Notes: generated by a model from the sequence alone, not told the origin. DNA of 19,385 bases from Brachyspira pilosicoli (GCF_019402445.1 NZ_SRZM01000240.1:1-19385); one strand, 5' to 3'; counted from the first letter of the stretch, positions 1 through 6,687 are shown. Numbers and translations: made by a program.

Positions 1-45
1 GTGGGGGCAAAGCCACCACAAATAATAAAAACATAAAAATTTTTA
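1..45 (+). repeat. 3' tail of dispersed GC-rich repeat, copy 1 (cut by window edge)
   Basis: The first 19 bases fold into a hairpin: GTGGGGGC at 1-8, loop AAA at 9-11, GCCACCAC at 12-19, with one mismatch. The same hairpin ends copy 2 (1601-1619), and a variant ends copy 3 (5130-5146). All three are followed by A-rich tails of the type AAATA...ACATAAA. The body of this copy lies left of the window. The GC content is far above the surrounding AT-rich DNA. Confidence 0.75.
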
Positions 46-57
46 AGTTTATAATAA

Positions 58-115
58 TTGTTCTTTTTCCCGCCTTCGCTCTGCGGACTTCGTCAAAAGA
101 ACCAAAAAGTGCAAG
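58..115 (+). repeat. Hairpin module of the dispersed repeat (module A, copy 1)
   Basis: A perfect 8-bp stem, GTTCTTTT (60-67) with AAAAGAAC (95-102), encloses a GC-rich loop that starts TCCCGCC. It is followed by AAAAAGTGCAA. A related module at 4950-4989 keeps the CCCGCC loop start and the AAAAAGTGCAA tail but has different stem sequence. Here the module follows a repeat body; in copy 3 it precedes one. Confidence 0.65.
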
Positions 116-333
116 TTAAGAAAGTAATACTAATTATATTTTACATACTAAATATTAAACTAAAAACATATAAATATTTATTAATTTAGTTTTGAAACAA
201 GTCTATTAATTATAAGAAAAATCATAAAAAATTACAAAAAATCATAAAATCCAGCAAATTAAGCTTATAAATCATTATAAAAATTGAATTTAGTATAAAG
301 AAAAATTATTAAACTATTAGAGGTGTTTTTATA
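116..333. other. AT-rich leader of the replication-like gene with short direct repeats
   Basis: No gene is visible. The motif AAATCATAAAA occurs at about 219-229 and again at about 239-249, with a looser version (AAATCATTATAAAA) near 269-282. These could be iterons upstream of a replication-type gene, but the sequence is low-complexity and the match may be chance. A GAGG ribosome site at 320-323 lies 10 bases before the ATG at 334. No convincing -35/-10 pair was found. Confidence 0.35.
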
Positions 334-1410
334 ATGAATAAAGACAAAAAAAATTATTATGCCATAATACCCGCAAATGTTAGATACGACAAAAGATTAA
401 GCCCTCTCACAAGATTAATATACGGAGAGATTACAGCCCTCAGCAATGAGAAAGGCTACTGTTTTGCCACAAATGCCTATTTTGCTAATTTGTATTCTAT
501 GAGCAATGTAAGCATATCGAGATGCATATCAGAATTAAAGGAGCATAATTACATAAGGGTTGTTTATGATATAAAAGAGAAGAATGTGGATAAGAGAAAG
601 ATATATATAAATAATACTGAAAATAAAAAATTAGAAAATGAAGAATTAAAAAACAATGAAGAAATCACTAACAATAAAGAAATTAATATAAACATTCAGG
701 AGTATAAAGAAAATGAAAGCATTAATAAAAACAACAATACCAATAAAAATGATGATGCTTTCTCATTAGCAAAAATAAAATTAGTTAATAGAATTAAATT
801 AAATGATGATACAGATTTATCAAATAATATAAAAGAGTATAATCAAAATTGCTTAGATGGTATTAAAGAAAAAGTTAAAGATAATAATATAATTAATAAT
901 AAAAATAATAATATAATTAATAGTAATTTTCTTCTCTCAGAGTTTGATTCTTTTGTATTAGAATTATGCCAAGTATTTAATAATTTTACTTACAATAATG
1001 CTTCCAAAATCTCTGAGTTATACGGTTTTAAGAGCAAAGAAAAACAAGAGCTATTATTAAAGATTTTTAACGAAAGAAAGTATGATTGGAGGGAGTGTAT
1101 TAAATATGCGAAATTAAAGGCAAAAGAGAAAAACAACATACCAACATTATGGCTTGATTTTTTAAGTTTTTTAAAAATCTATTTAAGAGAGGGAGATAAA
1201 GAAAAACTCATAAAACCCCATTACACAGAAGAAGAATTATTAGAAATAGCAAGGAAACTTCAAAAACAAAAAAGGGAGAGAGAAAAAGCATTGCTTGAAG
1301 AGAGTAAAAAGATTGAGGAATTAGAGAGGGCGTTAGGCAGAGAGAGTATGACATTAGACGAGATAATAGAAGCAACCAAGGAGCAGTTTAAGCACTTAAA
1401 GAGGAAGTGA
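334..1410 (+). CDS. Winged-helix replication-initiator-like protein (phage/plasmid type)
   Basis: This 358-residue protein has an N-terminal winged helix-turn-helix domain (residues 8-80) of the HTH_36 type found at the start of many phage and plasmid replication proteins. Visible features are PANVRYDKRLSPLTRLIYGEI, a recognition-helix stretch around SMSNVSISRCISELKEHNYI (55-74) and a following beta-wing. Residues about 90-200 are a low-complexity Asn/Lys/Glu-rich linker. A helical C-terminal domain (about 203-290, with DWRECIKYAKLKAKEKNN) recalls DnaD-like domains, and the tail 296-335 is a charged coiled coil. The start is set by GAGG at 320-323. It stands alone between GC-rich repeats, which suits a mobile-element relic. 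DNA binding is well supported; a role in replication is inference from family resemblance. A simple transcription regulator is the alternative. Confidence 0.7.
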   Translation: MNKDKKNYYAIIPANVRYDKRLSPLTRLIYGEITALSNEKGYCFATNAYFANLYSMSNVSISRCISELKEHNYIRVVYDIKEKNVDKRKIYINNTENKKLENEELKNNEEITNNKEININIQEYKENESINKNNNTNKNDDAFSLAKIKLVNRIKLNDDTDLSNNIKEYNQNCLDGIKEKVKDNNIINNKNNNIINSNFLLSEFDSFVLELCQVFNNFTYNNASKISELYGFKSKEKQELLLKIFNERKYDWRECIKYAKLKAKEKNNIPTLWLDFLSFLKIYLREGDKEKLIKPHYTEEELLEIARKLQKQKREREKALLEESKKIEELERALGRESMTLDEIIEATKEQFKHLKRK

Positions 1411-1414
1411 TATT

Positions 1415-1640
1415 GTTTTAGCTTTATATTTTTGGAATACGTAAAATAATATCTATATTTTATTACACGTAAAAAGCTATAATTTATTGAATGCAGTCTT
1501 TTTGCTTCTTTGGGTCACGCCACAAGGGCACTTCCTTCAGTCGCCACCGAGTAGGTGCCTTGCCTACGGCACGCAGAGCGTCGGCAAAAGAAGTGGGGGC
1601 GTGGGGGCAAAGCCACCACAAATACATAAATTTTAAAAAA
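1415..1640 (+). repeat. Dispersed GC-rich structured repeat, copy 2
   Basis: This fills most of the gap between the replication-like gene and the cyclodeaminase gene. It aligns with 4990-5165 from GTTTTA onwards: a shared AT-rich front of about 75 bases, the block from ATGCAGTCTTTTTG at 1491, AGTAGGTGCCT, GGCAAAAGAAGTGGGG, and an A-rich tail. It carries a long-range stem, CTTCTTT (1505-1511) with AAAGAAG (1587-1593), and the terminal hairpin at 1601-1619. Copy 2 has extra GC-rich sequence inside, including a GTGCC/GGCAC stem and GCAGAGCG, that copy 3 lacks. A 68-codon open frame from 1491 is made of repeat sequence and is not called as a gene. Confidence 0.8.
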
Positions 1641-1646
1641 CAAATT

Positions 1647-1675
1647 TTGACAAAATATAAAATCTTTAGTATATT
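1647..1675 (+). promoter_or_regulatory. Sigma-70 promoter of the cyclodeaminase gene
   Basis: A consensus -35 box TTGACA (1647-1652), a 17-base spacer and TATATT (1670-1675, one mismatch) point to a start near 1682 and a leader of about 60 bases. It sits directly at the right edge of repeat copy 2. Confidence 0.7.
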
Positions 1676-1743
1676 GAACTCTCTAATAAATTATTAACGC
1701 ATCACAAAAAAACATTAAAAAACTTTTAAGGAGATTTTTGAAA

Positions 1744-2382
1744 ATGGAAAAGCTCATAAACAAAAGCGTGTTAGATTATATTAATGATGTAGATTCATCA
1801 TTGCCGGCTCCGGGTGGAGGAAGCGTTACTGCTGTTGTTGCTAGCTTGGCCTGTGCTTTGGCTGGAATGGTTGCTCATCTCACCGTAAACAAAAAAAAGT
1901 TTAAAGAATTAGAAACAGAAAAACAAATTGCTTTCAATAATGCTGTAGAAAATATAAAACAAATAAAATCTCAGTTAATAGAAATTGTAGATAAAGATGC
2001 TGATATGTTTCAATTAATTATGGACGCATACAAATTACCTAAAGACACCGATGAACAAAAAGAGATAAGAAAAAATGCTATTTCTGAGGCAGCAAAAAAA
2101 GCATTAGAGCCTCCTCTTCAAACGCTTAAAAGCTGTTATGAGTTATTAGAGCATTTTGAGATAATTCACAAATATGGCAATGAGGGCGTTATAAGCGATA
2201 TAGTATGTGCCTATACAATACTATATGCTGCGGCAAAATGTTCTATAGTAAATATTAATATAAATTTATCTTCTATAAACGATGAAAACTTTTTACATAA
2301 TACCAAAAATACATGTTTATATTATTTAAGGGGTATGAAAAAAACATATAAGGAGGTAAATTTTGCATTATTGGACATATAA
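1744..2382 (+). CDS. Cyclodeaminase/cyclohydrolase family protein (FtcD C-terminal / FchA-like)
   Basis: This 212-residue protein matches the usual length of stand-alone formiminotetrahydrofolate cyclodeaminase or methenyl-THF cyclohydrolase (FTCD_C) proteins. The family signature PAPGGGS is at residues 21-27, followed by an Ala-rich helix and a VNKKKF segment. The next conserved block is DKDADMFQLIMDAYKLPKD, with a following EPPLQ. Family members interconvert formimino-, methenyl- and formyl-tetrahydrofolate in the cytoplasm; which reaction this one runs cannot be told. AAGGAG (1728-1733) is 10 bases before the ATG at 1744 and only 4 before an in-frame TTG at 1738, so ATG is preferred. It is monocistronic by appearance, between repeat copy 2 and an inverted repeat. 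The 3' end contains a perfect AAGGAGG (2350-2356) in the coding frame. Confidence 0.85.
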   Translation: MEKLINKSVLDYINDVDSSLPAPGGGSVTAVVASLACALAGMVAHLTVNKKKFKELETEKQIAFNNAVENIKQIKSQLIEIVDKDADMFQLIMDAYKLPKDTDEQKEIRKNAISEAAKKALEPPLQTLKSCYELLEHFEIIHKYGNEGVISDIVCAYTILYAAAKCSIVNININLSSINDENFLHNTKNTCLYYLRGMKKTYKEVNFALLDI

Positions 2383-2395
2383 AATAGAATAATAT

Positions 2396-2478
2396 TTCAT
2401 ATATTAGGGAACTAATTCTTTTTCATATTGATATTTTTTTATAATGTGTTATATTGTCCCCTTAAAATATGATATGAA
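2396..2478. repeat. Imperfect inverted repeat between cyclodeaminase and IS630-type fragment
   Basis: The left arm begins TTCATATATT AGGGAAC (2396-2412). The right arm reads GTCCCCT followed by TAAAATATGATATGAA (2456-2478). The core AGGGAAC/GTCCCCT pairs at 6 of 7 positions and the outer AT arms pair with a small bulge. It could be a weak bidirectional terminator or a remnant of a small IS630/mariner-type element. No T-tract directly follows the stem, so a terminator is not certain. Confidence 0.35.
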
Positions 2479-2608
2479 TTTAATGGTATTTTTATATTTT
2501 TCTTTGTGTTTTTATGTTATATGTATTTAAGTTAAAAAATAATTTTTAGCTTAAACAATATCTTTTTTAAAATTAGCTGTTTTAGTATTAAAATTGGAGG
2601 TTTAAAAA

Positions 2609-2905
2609 ATGAGTATAACTACTAAACACATAATATCTTTAAAAGAGGAAGAAAAACAAAAGATTAAAGACTTTATTAAAAATGAAGGTAAATCTAAAAG
2701 GTTGATATCGAGAGCAAACATTATATTAGCTTTAGATGACAAAAAAAACACTGGGCTGACACATACTGATATCGCTAAACAATATAATGTAACATATCAT
2801 ACCGTAGTAAACATAATAAATGAATTCGTTGCTAAAGGATTAGATTCTACTCTCACTTATAAAAGAAATCCAAACAGCAACAGAAAAAAGAAAAAAGCTA
2901 ATTAA
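2609..2905 (+). CDS. Truncated IS630-family transposase: N-terminal helix-turn-helix domain only
   Basis: The 98 residues match the N-terminal DNA-binding part of IS630-type transposases. A first helical segment ends RANIILALDD (35-44). A classic HTH follows (about 50-73: LTHTDIAKQYNVTYHTVVNI), then the linker GLDSTLTYKRNPNSN that normally leads into the DDE domain. Here the protein stops right after an Arg/Lys-rich tail encoded by A-rich sequence, and no DDE domain follows in any frame; the convergent GH3 gene ends 23 bases on. A strong GGAGG is placed 8 bases before the ATG, so the fragment is probably translated. It may be a decaying remnant or a retained small DNA-binding protein. Transposition by this protein alone is ruled out. 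Confidence 0.75.
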   Translation: MSITTKHIISLKEEEKQKIKDFIKNEGKSKRLISRANIILALDDKKNTGLTHTDIAKQYNVTYHTVVNIINEFVAKGLDSTLTYKRNPNSNRKKKKAN

Positions 2906-2928
2906 TAACTAAATAATAATTTTGTGTG

Positions 2929-4014
2929 TTAGGTATTTTCTCTCATTATCTTTAATACCTTAGCACATGAAATTATATCTGGTTCTATATTTCTAAACAT
3001 CTCTTTTACATTCTTATAAATATTGCTTGTAAGATTTATGCCGTAATTTATAGTGCTCTCAATCTTTCCTGTCATAACGAGATCATCTGTAATAATCACG
3101 CCTTTAAAACCCATATCTTCCTCAAGTAACTTTCTATATTTTTCTGACATGCTAGCAGGAAGTGTATCATCTATATATTTATTTTTTATATGCGAAACTA
3201 AAACCATCTCAGCACCCAAATCTATAGCCTTTTGAAAAGGTATTAATTCTTTATTTTTCAGCTCCTCTAAAGTCTTATCTATCACAGGAAACTCACTATG
3301 CGAATTAACAACGGTGTCCCCATGACCAGGAAAATGCTTAACAACGCTTATAATACCAGCATCTTTTTGAGCTTTTATTGTAGCTTCCACCATTTTTGAA
3401 ACCATCTCAACATTTGTAGAAAAACTTCTATTGTATATATAAGAATCTTTATTGCTTGGCACGTCGCATAACGGACCTAGTATCATATTAATACCCATCT
3501 CTTTTAGAAACTTTGCTTTGTTGTATGCAATGTTGTAGGCATATTCAATGCTGTTGCTGTCGCCTATCATTTTGGCTGAAATGTCTTTGTATTTGTCGAA
3601 AGGTATTCTAAAGACTTCGCCTCCTTCTTCGTCTATAGATATTAACATATTTTTGTTAACATATTTCTTTAAGTCCGATGTGAGTTTCTTTAATTGTTCC
3701 TCATCTACTATATTGTAATTAAAAAGTATAACTCCAGAAACATGATTATCTTTTAATGTCTTTATAGTTTCCTCACTTAATACTGTGTCTGTGATGCCCA
3801 CCATAGTAAGAAGCCCTCGCCTCTCTTCAATGCTCATACTATTAACTTCATCTATATAATCAGACAAATAAGAATATTTTTTTTTCAATTCCAAAATATA
3901 TTTTTCATCTTCTGTGATGCTGTCTTTTTTGGTGCAAGAATTAATAGCTAGCCCAACAATTACAAAACTAAATAAAATTATAATCGATTTAACAACTTTG
4001 AAATTTTTACGCAT
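2929..4014 (-). CDS. GH3 family lipoprotein, NagZ-like beta-N-acetylhexosaminidase
   Basis: This 361-residue protein has a lipoprotein signal (Arg/Lys start, hydrophobic stretch 10-23, lipobox ending INSC with Cys27), so it should be a periplasmic or surface lipoprotein. The body is a glycoside hydrolase 3 barrel of the NagZ type: IDEEGGEVFRI (127-137), the substrate-binding NRSF (195-198), KHFPGHGDT (226-234) and GVIITDDL (305-312) with the probable nucleophile Asp310. The Asp-x-His acid/base dyad reads Asn237-Ser-His239, an Asp-to-Asn change. NagZ enzymes remove GlcNAc from peptidoglycan fragments or glycans; here that is inferred. The C-terminus after the nucleophile is atypical. The ATG at 4014 has GAGG 10 bases upstream. 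It overlaps the preceding GH3 gene by 37 bases, implying translational coupling. Confidence 0.85.
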   Translation of the reverse strand: MRKNFKVVKSIIILFSFVIVGLAINSCTKKDSITEDEKYILELKKKYSYLSDYIDEVNSMSIEERRGLLTMVGITDTVLSEETIKTLKDNHVSGVILFNYNIVDEEQLKKLTSDLKKYVNKNMLISIDEEGGEVFRIPFDKYKDISAKMIGDSNSIEYAYNIAYNKAKFLKEMGINMILGPLCDVPSNKDSYIYNRSFSTNVEMVSKMVEATIKAQKDAGIISVVKHFPGHGDTVVNSHSEFPVIDKTLEELKNKELIPFQKAIDLGAEMVLVSHIKNKYIDDTLPASMSEKYRKLLEEDMGFKGVIITDDLVMTGKIESTINYGINLTSNIYKNVKEMFRNIEPDIISCAKVLKIMRENT

Positions 4015-4892
4015 AATTCACTATCCTCTGTTTTAATATTTTTTATCTTTTCTCTATTTAATTTATAAAACCTGTAATCAATAACATTAAGCAAATTAGT
4101 ATTTATAAGAGAATATTTATTAATATAATCACTCATTACAACGCCTTTAAAGTTAAGGCTATTAAAAAGATAATCTCTGTATAATTTTTCATTTTTAATA
4201 TGGCTCATCACAAAGAAGTCGCTTTCTATTGCCGACAAGAAGGTTTGTTTTGAGTCTATTATATTTTCAACATTTTTTATATTATCTAATATATATAACT
4301 CATCATCATAGTATTTTGGAAAATATTTTGCGGCGGTGAGGACGCCACTGTCTTTATACGCTTTAATTGTTTGAGATATTAACTTTGAAGCAATTTGTTT
4401 ATCACCGCTGAAGATATGCTCTTTTAGATGAGATTTTTCATTACAGAGAGTATTTACCACAGGAGATAAAAACATATTAACGCCAATAGCTTTAAGAGTA
4501 GATGCTCTTTTTTTAGCAATATCGTATGCATAAGTTTCGCTTTGCCTCTCACCAATATAGCTTTGATAAACCTTAAAGTGCTGGTCAAAAAATAAATTAT
4601 GCGTTGGCTTATAATCTTCGTCTAGTGCTATGAATATTTTTTTGTTTATATTTTCTTTTATATTTTTTATGAGTCTTTCAATAGTATTAATATCGGCTAT
4701 ATTAATGATTATTCCTTTAACATCATCATCTTTTATTATGTTAATTAAGTCATTATCATAAGTTTTAACGGCGAGCATTATTTGCAGATTATTATTTATT
4801 TTTTTAGTGTTATGTATTTTTATTTCGTAGTAGAGATAGCAGAAAAGGAGAGCTATAATAACAATAATCAAACTAACAAAAATATAAAACAT
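3978..4892 (-). CDS. Degenerate GH3 paralogue, membrane-anchored, probably inactive
   Basis: This 304-residue protein has an N-terminal membrane segment (residues 3-22) without a lipobox. The rest follows the neighbouring GH3 protein block by block: IALDEDYKP (88-96) for IDEEGG, an Ala-Tyr-Asp-Ile-Ala-Lys segment for the AYNIAYNKA block, AAKYFPKYYDD (187-197) for VVKHFPGHGD, FVMSHIKN (227-234) for LVSHIKN, and FKGVVMSD (248-255) for FKGVIITD. It keeps the Asp at the nucleophile position but has lost GHGD, the catalytic His and the EEGG..R and NRSF substrate residues. It is therefore probably a pseudoenzyme. Placement ahead of the intact-looking paralogue with a 37-base overlap suggests a tandem duplication whose products are made together and may interact. 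No strong ribosome site is visible before the ATG at 4892. Confidence 0.75.
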   Translation of the reverse strand: MFYIFVSLIIVIIALLFCYLYYEIKIHNTKKINNNLQIMLAVKTYDNDLINIIKDDDVKGIIINIADINTIERLIKNIKENINKKIFIALDEDYKPTHNLFFDQHFKVYQSYIGERQSETYAYDIAKKRASTLKAIGVNMFLSPVVNTLCNEKSHLKEHIFSGDKQIASKLISQTIKAYKDSGVLTAAKYFPKYYDDELYILDNIKNVENIIDSKQTFLSAIESDFFVMSHIKNEKLYRDYLFNSLNFKGVVMSDYINKYSLINTNLLNVIDYRFYKLNREKIKNIKTEDSELCVKISKLLNRL

Positions 4893-4949
4893 TATAATTT
4901 ATCAATGTATCCTAAATAATTATGTTTTGTCATAAGTTTTTATTTTTTT

Positions 4950-5165
4950 CAACTTTTTCCCGCCGCAAAAAGTTGCAAAAAGTGCAAATGTTTTAACTTT
5001 ATATTTTGGAATATATAAAATAATATCTATATTTTGTTATACATAAAAAGCTATACTTTATTAAATGCAGTCTTTTTGCTTCTTTGGGACACCACCAAGT
5101 AGGTGCCTATTCGGCAAAAGAAGTGGGGTGCGGGGCAAAGCCCTGCAAATAAAAAAACATAAAAA
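4950..5165 (+). repeat. Dispersed GC-rich structured repeat, copy 3 with leading hairpin module
   Basis: The leading module has a perfect 9-bp stem, CAACTTTTT (4950-4958) with AAAAAGTTG (4967-4975), around the loop CCCGCCGC, then AAAAAGTGCAAA. The body from 4990 aligns with copy 2: AT-rich front, ATGCAGTCTTTTTG (from 5065), AGTAGGTGCCT, the stem CTTCTTT (5079-5085) with AAAGAAG (5117-5123), and the terminal hairpin GCGGGGC (5130-5136), AAA, GCCCTGC (5140-5146). It fills the gap between the GH3 pair and the aminotransferase gene. The hairpin is not followed by T's on the plus strand, so it does not look like a simple terminator. Confidence 0.8.
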
Positions 5166-5186
5166 CACAACCGCTTCTTCCTAAAC

Positions 5187-6395
5187 TCAGTTGCTCTCCA
5201 AATACCTAAAAATATTCTTAGCAATATATAAAGCGTCCTCCTCTTTAAGTGTGCTGTATAATGGCAAAGTTACTTCATTCTTATACAAATTAAAAGCATT
5301 TATATAATTATTATCAACATAATCCTTATAAACCTTGTGAAAAGGAAGAGGCAAATAATGCACATTAAGCACTATGCCAAGCTCTGCCATCTTCTCTATA
5401 AGCAAATCCCTATCAGCCTCATCATAGTCCCTAATTCTTAATAAATACAAATGATAAGATGATTCAGCCTCATCGTCTTTGAATACAGGAAGTATAACTT
5501 TTTTGCTCGCACCCAAAACACTGTTATATATATTCACAATGTTTTTTCTATTTTTAAGCATCTCATCATATCTCTTTAATTGCGATAAACCAATAGCCGC
5601 ATGAATATCGCTCATATTGCATTTATAACCTGCAACCTCAATATCATATCTCCAGCTTCCTAACTTTGTTTTATCTAATGCACTTTTGTTCTGACCATTC
5701 AAAGCCCAAATAGACACTTCTTTGTAAATCTCATCAGCATTAATATCGCCAATATCATTAAAACTCAAAGCTCCACCCTCAGCAGTTGTAACATTCTTAA
5801 CAGCATGAAATGAGAAAGAAGAAAAATCAGCCTGACTTCCTACCCTATTTCCTTTGTAAACAGCACCAATAGAATGAGCAGCATCAAGCAAGAACAAAGC
5901 CCTGTTTAATTGCTTTTGATATTTATTGGTTTCTAATGCAGTAAATAAATCTTTTTTCTTTTCAAGTATTTTTATAATGCCGTCATAATCGCAAGGTTTA
6001 CCGCCAACATCAACAGCAATAACAGCTTTTGTTTTACTTGTAATAGCCTTTTCAAGCTTCTCTAAATCTATATTAAAGTCATCATCAGCCGCATCAATAA
6101 ACACAACCTTAGCCCCCAAATGTATAGCCACATTAGCAGTAGAAGCATAAGTATACGCAGGCACTATCACCTCATCGCCCTCAGTAACACCGAATATTTT
6201 TAAAGCTAGCTCCATAGCCATAGTAGCACTAGATAATAGCTTTACCCTTTTAACATTTATATATTTACAAAGCTCCTCTTCAAGCTCTTTGTTTACAACT
6301 CCGCTAGTAATCCAGCCGGATTTTAAAACATTAACTACAGCCTCAATTTCATTGTCTGTAATGTCAGGGGGCGAGAAAGGTATAATTTTGTTCAT
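5187..6395 (-). CDS. DegT/DnrJ/EryC1/StrS (ArnB-like) sugar aminotransferase
   Basis: This is a 402-residue PLP enzyme of the DegT/ArnB family, which transaminates nucleotide-linked keto-sugars for LPS, capsule or glycan synthesis. Visible are the N-terminal block IIPFSPPDIT..E, GWITSG (27-32), the PLP-phosphate region SSATMAMEL (55-63), VPAYTYAST (78-86), the PLP-binding Asp171 in LLDAAHS, and the Schiff-base Lys200 in SFHAVKNVTTAEGGA. Length is a little above the usual 370-390, with an extra stretch around residues 145-165. The ATG at 6395 is chosen because AAGGAAA precedes it at good spacing and the protein then begins where the family begins; an upstream in-frame start would add 12 unmatched residues. 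A promoter lies upstream at 6461-6489. The exact sugar substrate is unknown, and no other sugar-pathway gene is adjacent. Confidence 0.88.
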   Translation of the reverse strand: MNKIIPFSPPDITDNEIEAVVNVLKSGWITSGVVNKELEEELCKYINVKRVKLLSSATMAMELALKIFGVTEGDEVIVPAYTYASTANVAIHLGAKVVFIDAADDDFNIDLEKLEKAITSKTKAVIAVDVGGKPCDYDGIIKILEKKKDLFTALETNKYQKQLNRALFLLDAAHSIGAVYKGNRVGSQADFSSFSFHAVKNVTTAEGGALSFNDIGDINADEIYKEVSIWALNGQNKSALDKTKLGSWRYDIEVAGYKCNMSDIHAAIGLSQLKRYDEMLKNRKNIVNIYNSVLGASKKVILPVFKDDEAESSYHLYLLRIRDYDEADRDLLIEKMAELGIVLNVHYLPLPFHKVYKDYVDNNYINAFNLYKNEVTLPLYSTLKEEDALYIAKNIFRYLESN

Positions 6396-6460
6396 AGTGG
6401 GTTTCCTTATTATTAATTTATATAATTTCAAATAAATATGTTAATTAAATTATGTTTACT

Positions 6461-6489
6461 ATTATAAGCCTAATAAACTATAAAATCAA
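6461..6489 (-). promoter_or_regulatory. Sigma-70 promoter of the aminotransferase gene
   Basis: On the minus strand TTGATT (6489-6484), a 17-base spacer and a consensus TATAAT (6466-6461) lie about 65 bases before the ATG at 6395. Together with the terminator-like hairpin at 6632-6669 this argues that the aminotransferase is transcribed separately from the glycerate kinase upstream of it. Confidence 0.6.
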
Positions 6490-6584
6490 TTGCTATATAA
6501 AATTAGAAACTTATTTTTTGATTATGAAGCAATATTGAATATGCTATTTTTAGAGAAACTAACTTAACTCTGCTTAAATAATAT

Positions 6585-6612
6585 TTTTTAAAGAATGATT
6601 TTTAAAGAATAA
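6585..6612. repeat. 14-bp tandem repeat, two units
   Basis: TTTTTAAAGAATGA (6585-6598) is followed directly by TTTTTAAAGAATAA (6599-6612), with one difference. It lies in the gap between the glycerate kinase and aminotransferase genes, which otherwise holds only AT-rich sequence, the promoter and the hairpin. Confidence 0.5.
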
Positions 6613-6631
6613 TTTTTTTGAAATAAAATCA

Positions 6632-6669
6632 TTGCATATAGGAAAAATATATAATAAGCCCATATGCAA
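6632..6669 (-). terminator. Probable terminator of the glycerate kinase gene
   Basis: TTGCATATAGG (6632-6642) and CCCATATGCAA (6659-6669) form an 11-bp stem with one mismatch and a 16-base loop, starting 18 bases beyond the stop codon. On the minus strand the stem is followed by TGATTTTATTTC, a weak T-rich stretch. The stem is AT-rich, so efficiency may be modest. Confidence 0.5.
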
Positions 6670-6687
6670 ACAAATTAATACAATTTT

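Noticed and set aside
1491..1697. Open frame of 68 codons beginning MQSFCFFGSRHKG
   Set aside because: It consists mainly of repeat copy 2 sequence, copy 3 does not keep the frame, there is no ribosome site, and the composition is unlike the real genes here.
2880..2928. Programmed frameshift in the A-run at the end of the IS630-type gene
   Set aside because: A frameshift would need a downstream DDE frame, but only 23 bases separate this gene from the convergent GH3 gene and no such frame exists.
5130..5146. GC-rich hairpin as a classical terminator for the aminotransferase or GH3 genes
   Set aside because: On the plus strand it is followed by A's, and on the minus strand the T-rich stretch lies before, not after, the stem.
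6396..6431. Extended start of the aminotransferase giving 12 more residues
   Set aside because: The ATG at 6395 has a well-placed AAGGAAA and matches the family start; the extension has no conserved sequence and would include the ribosome site.
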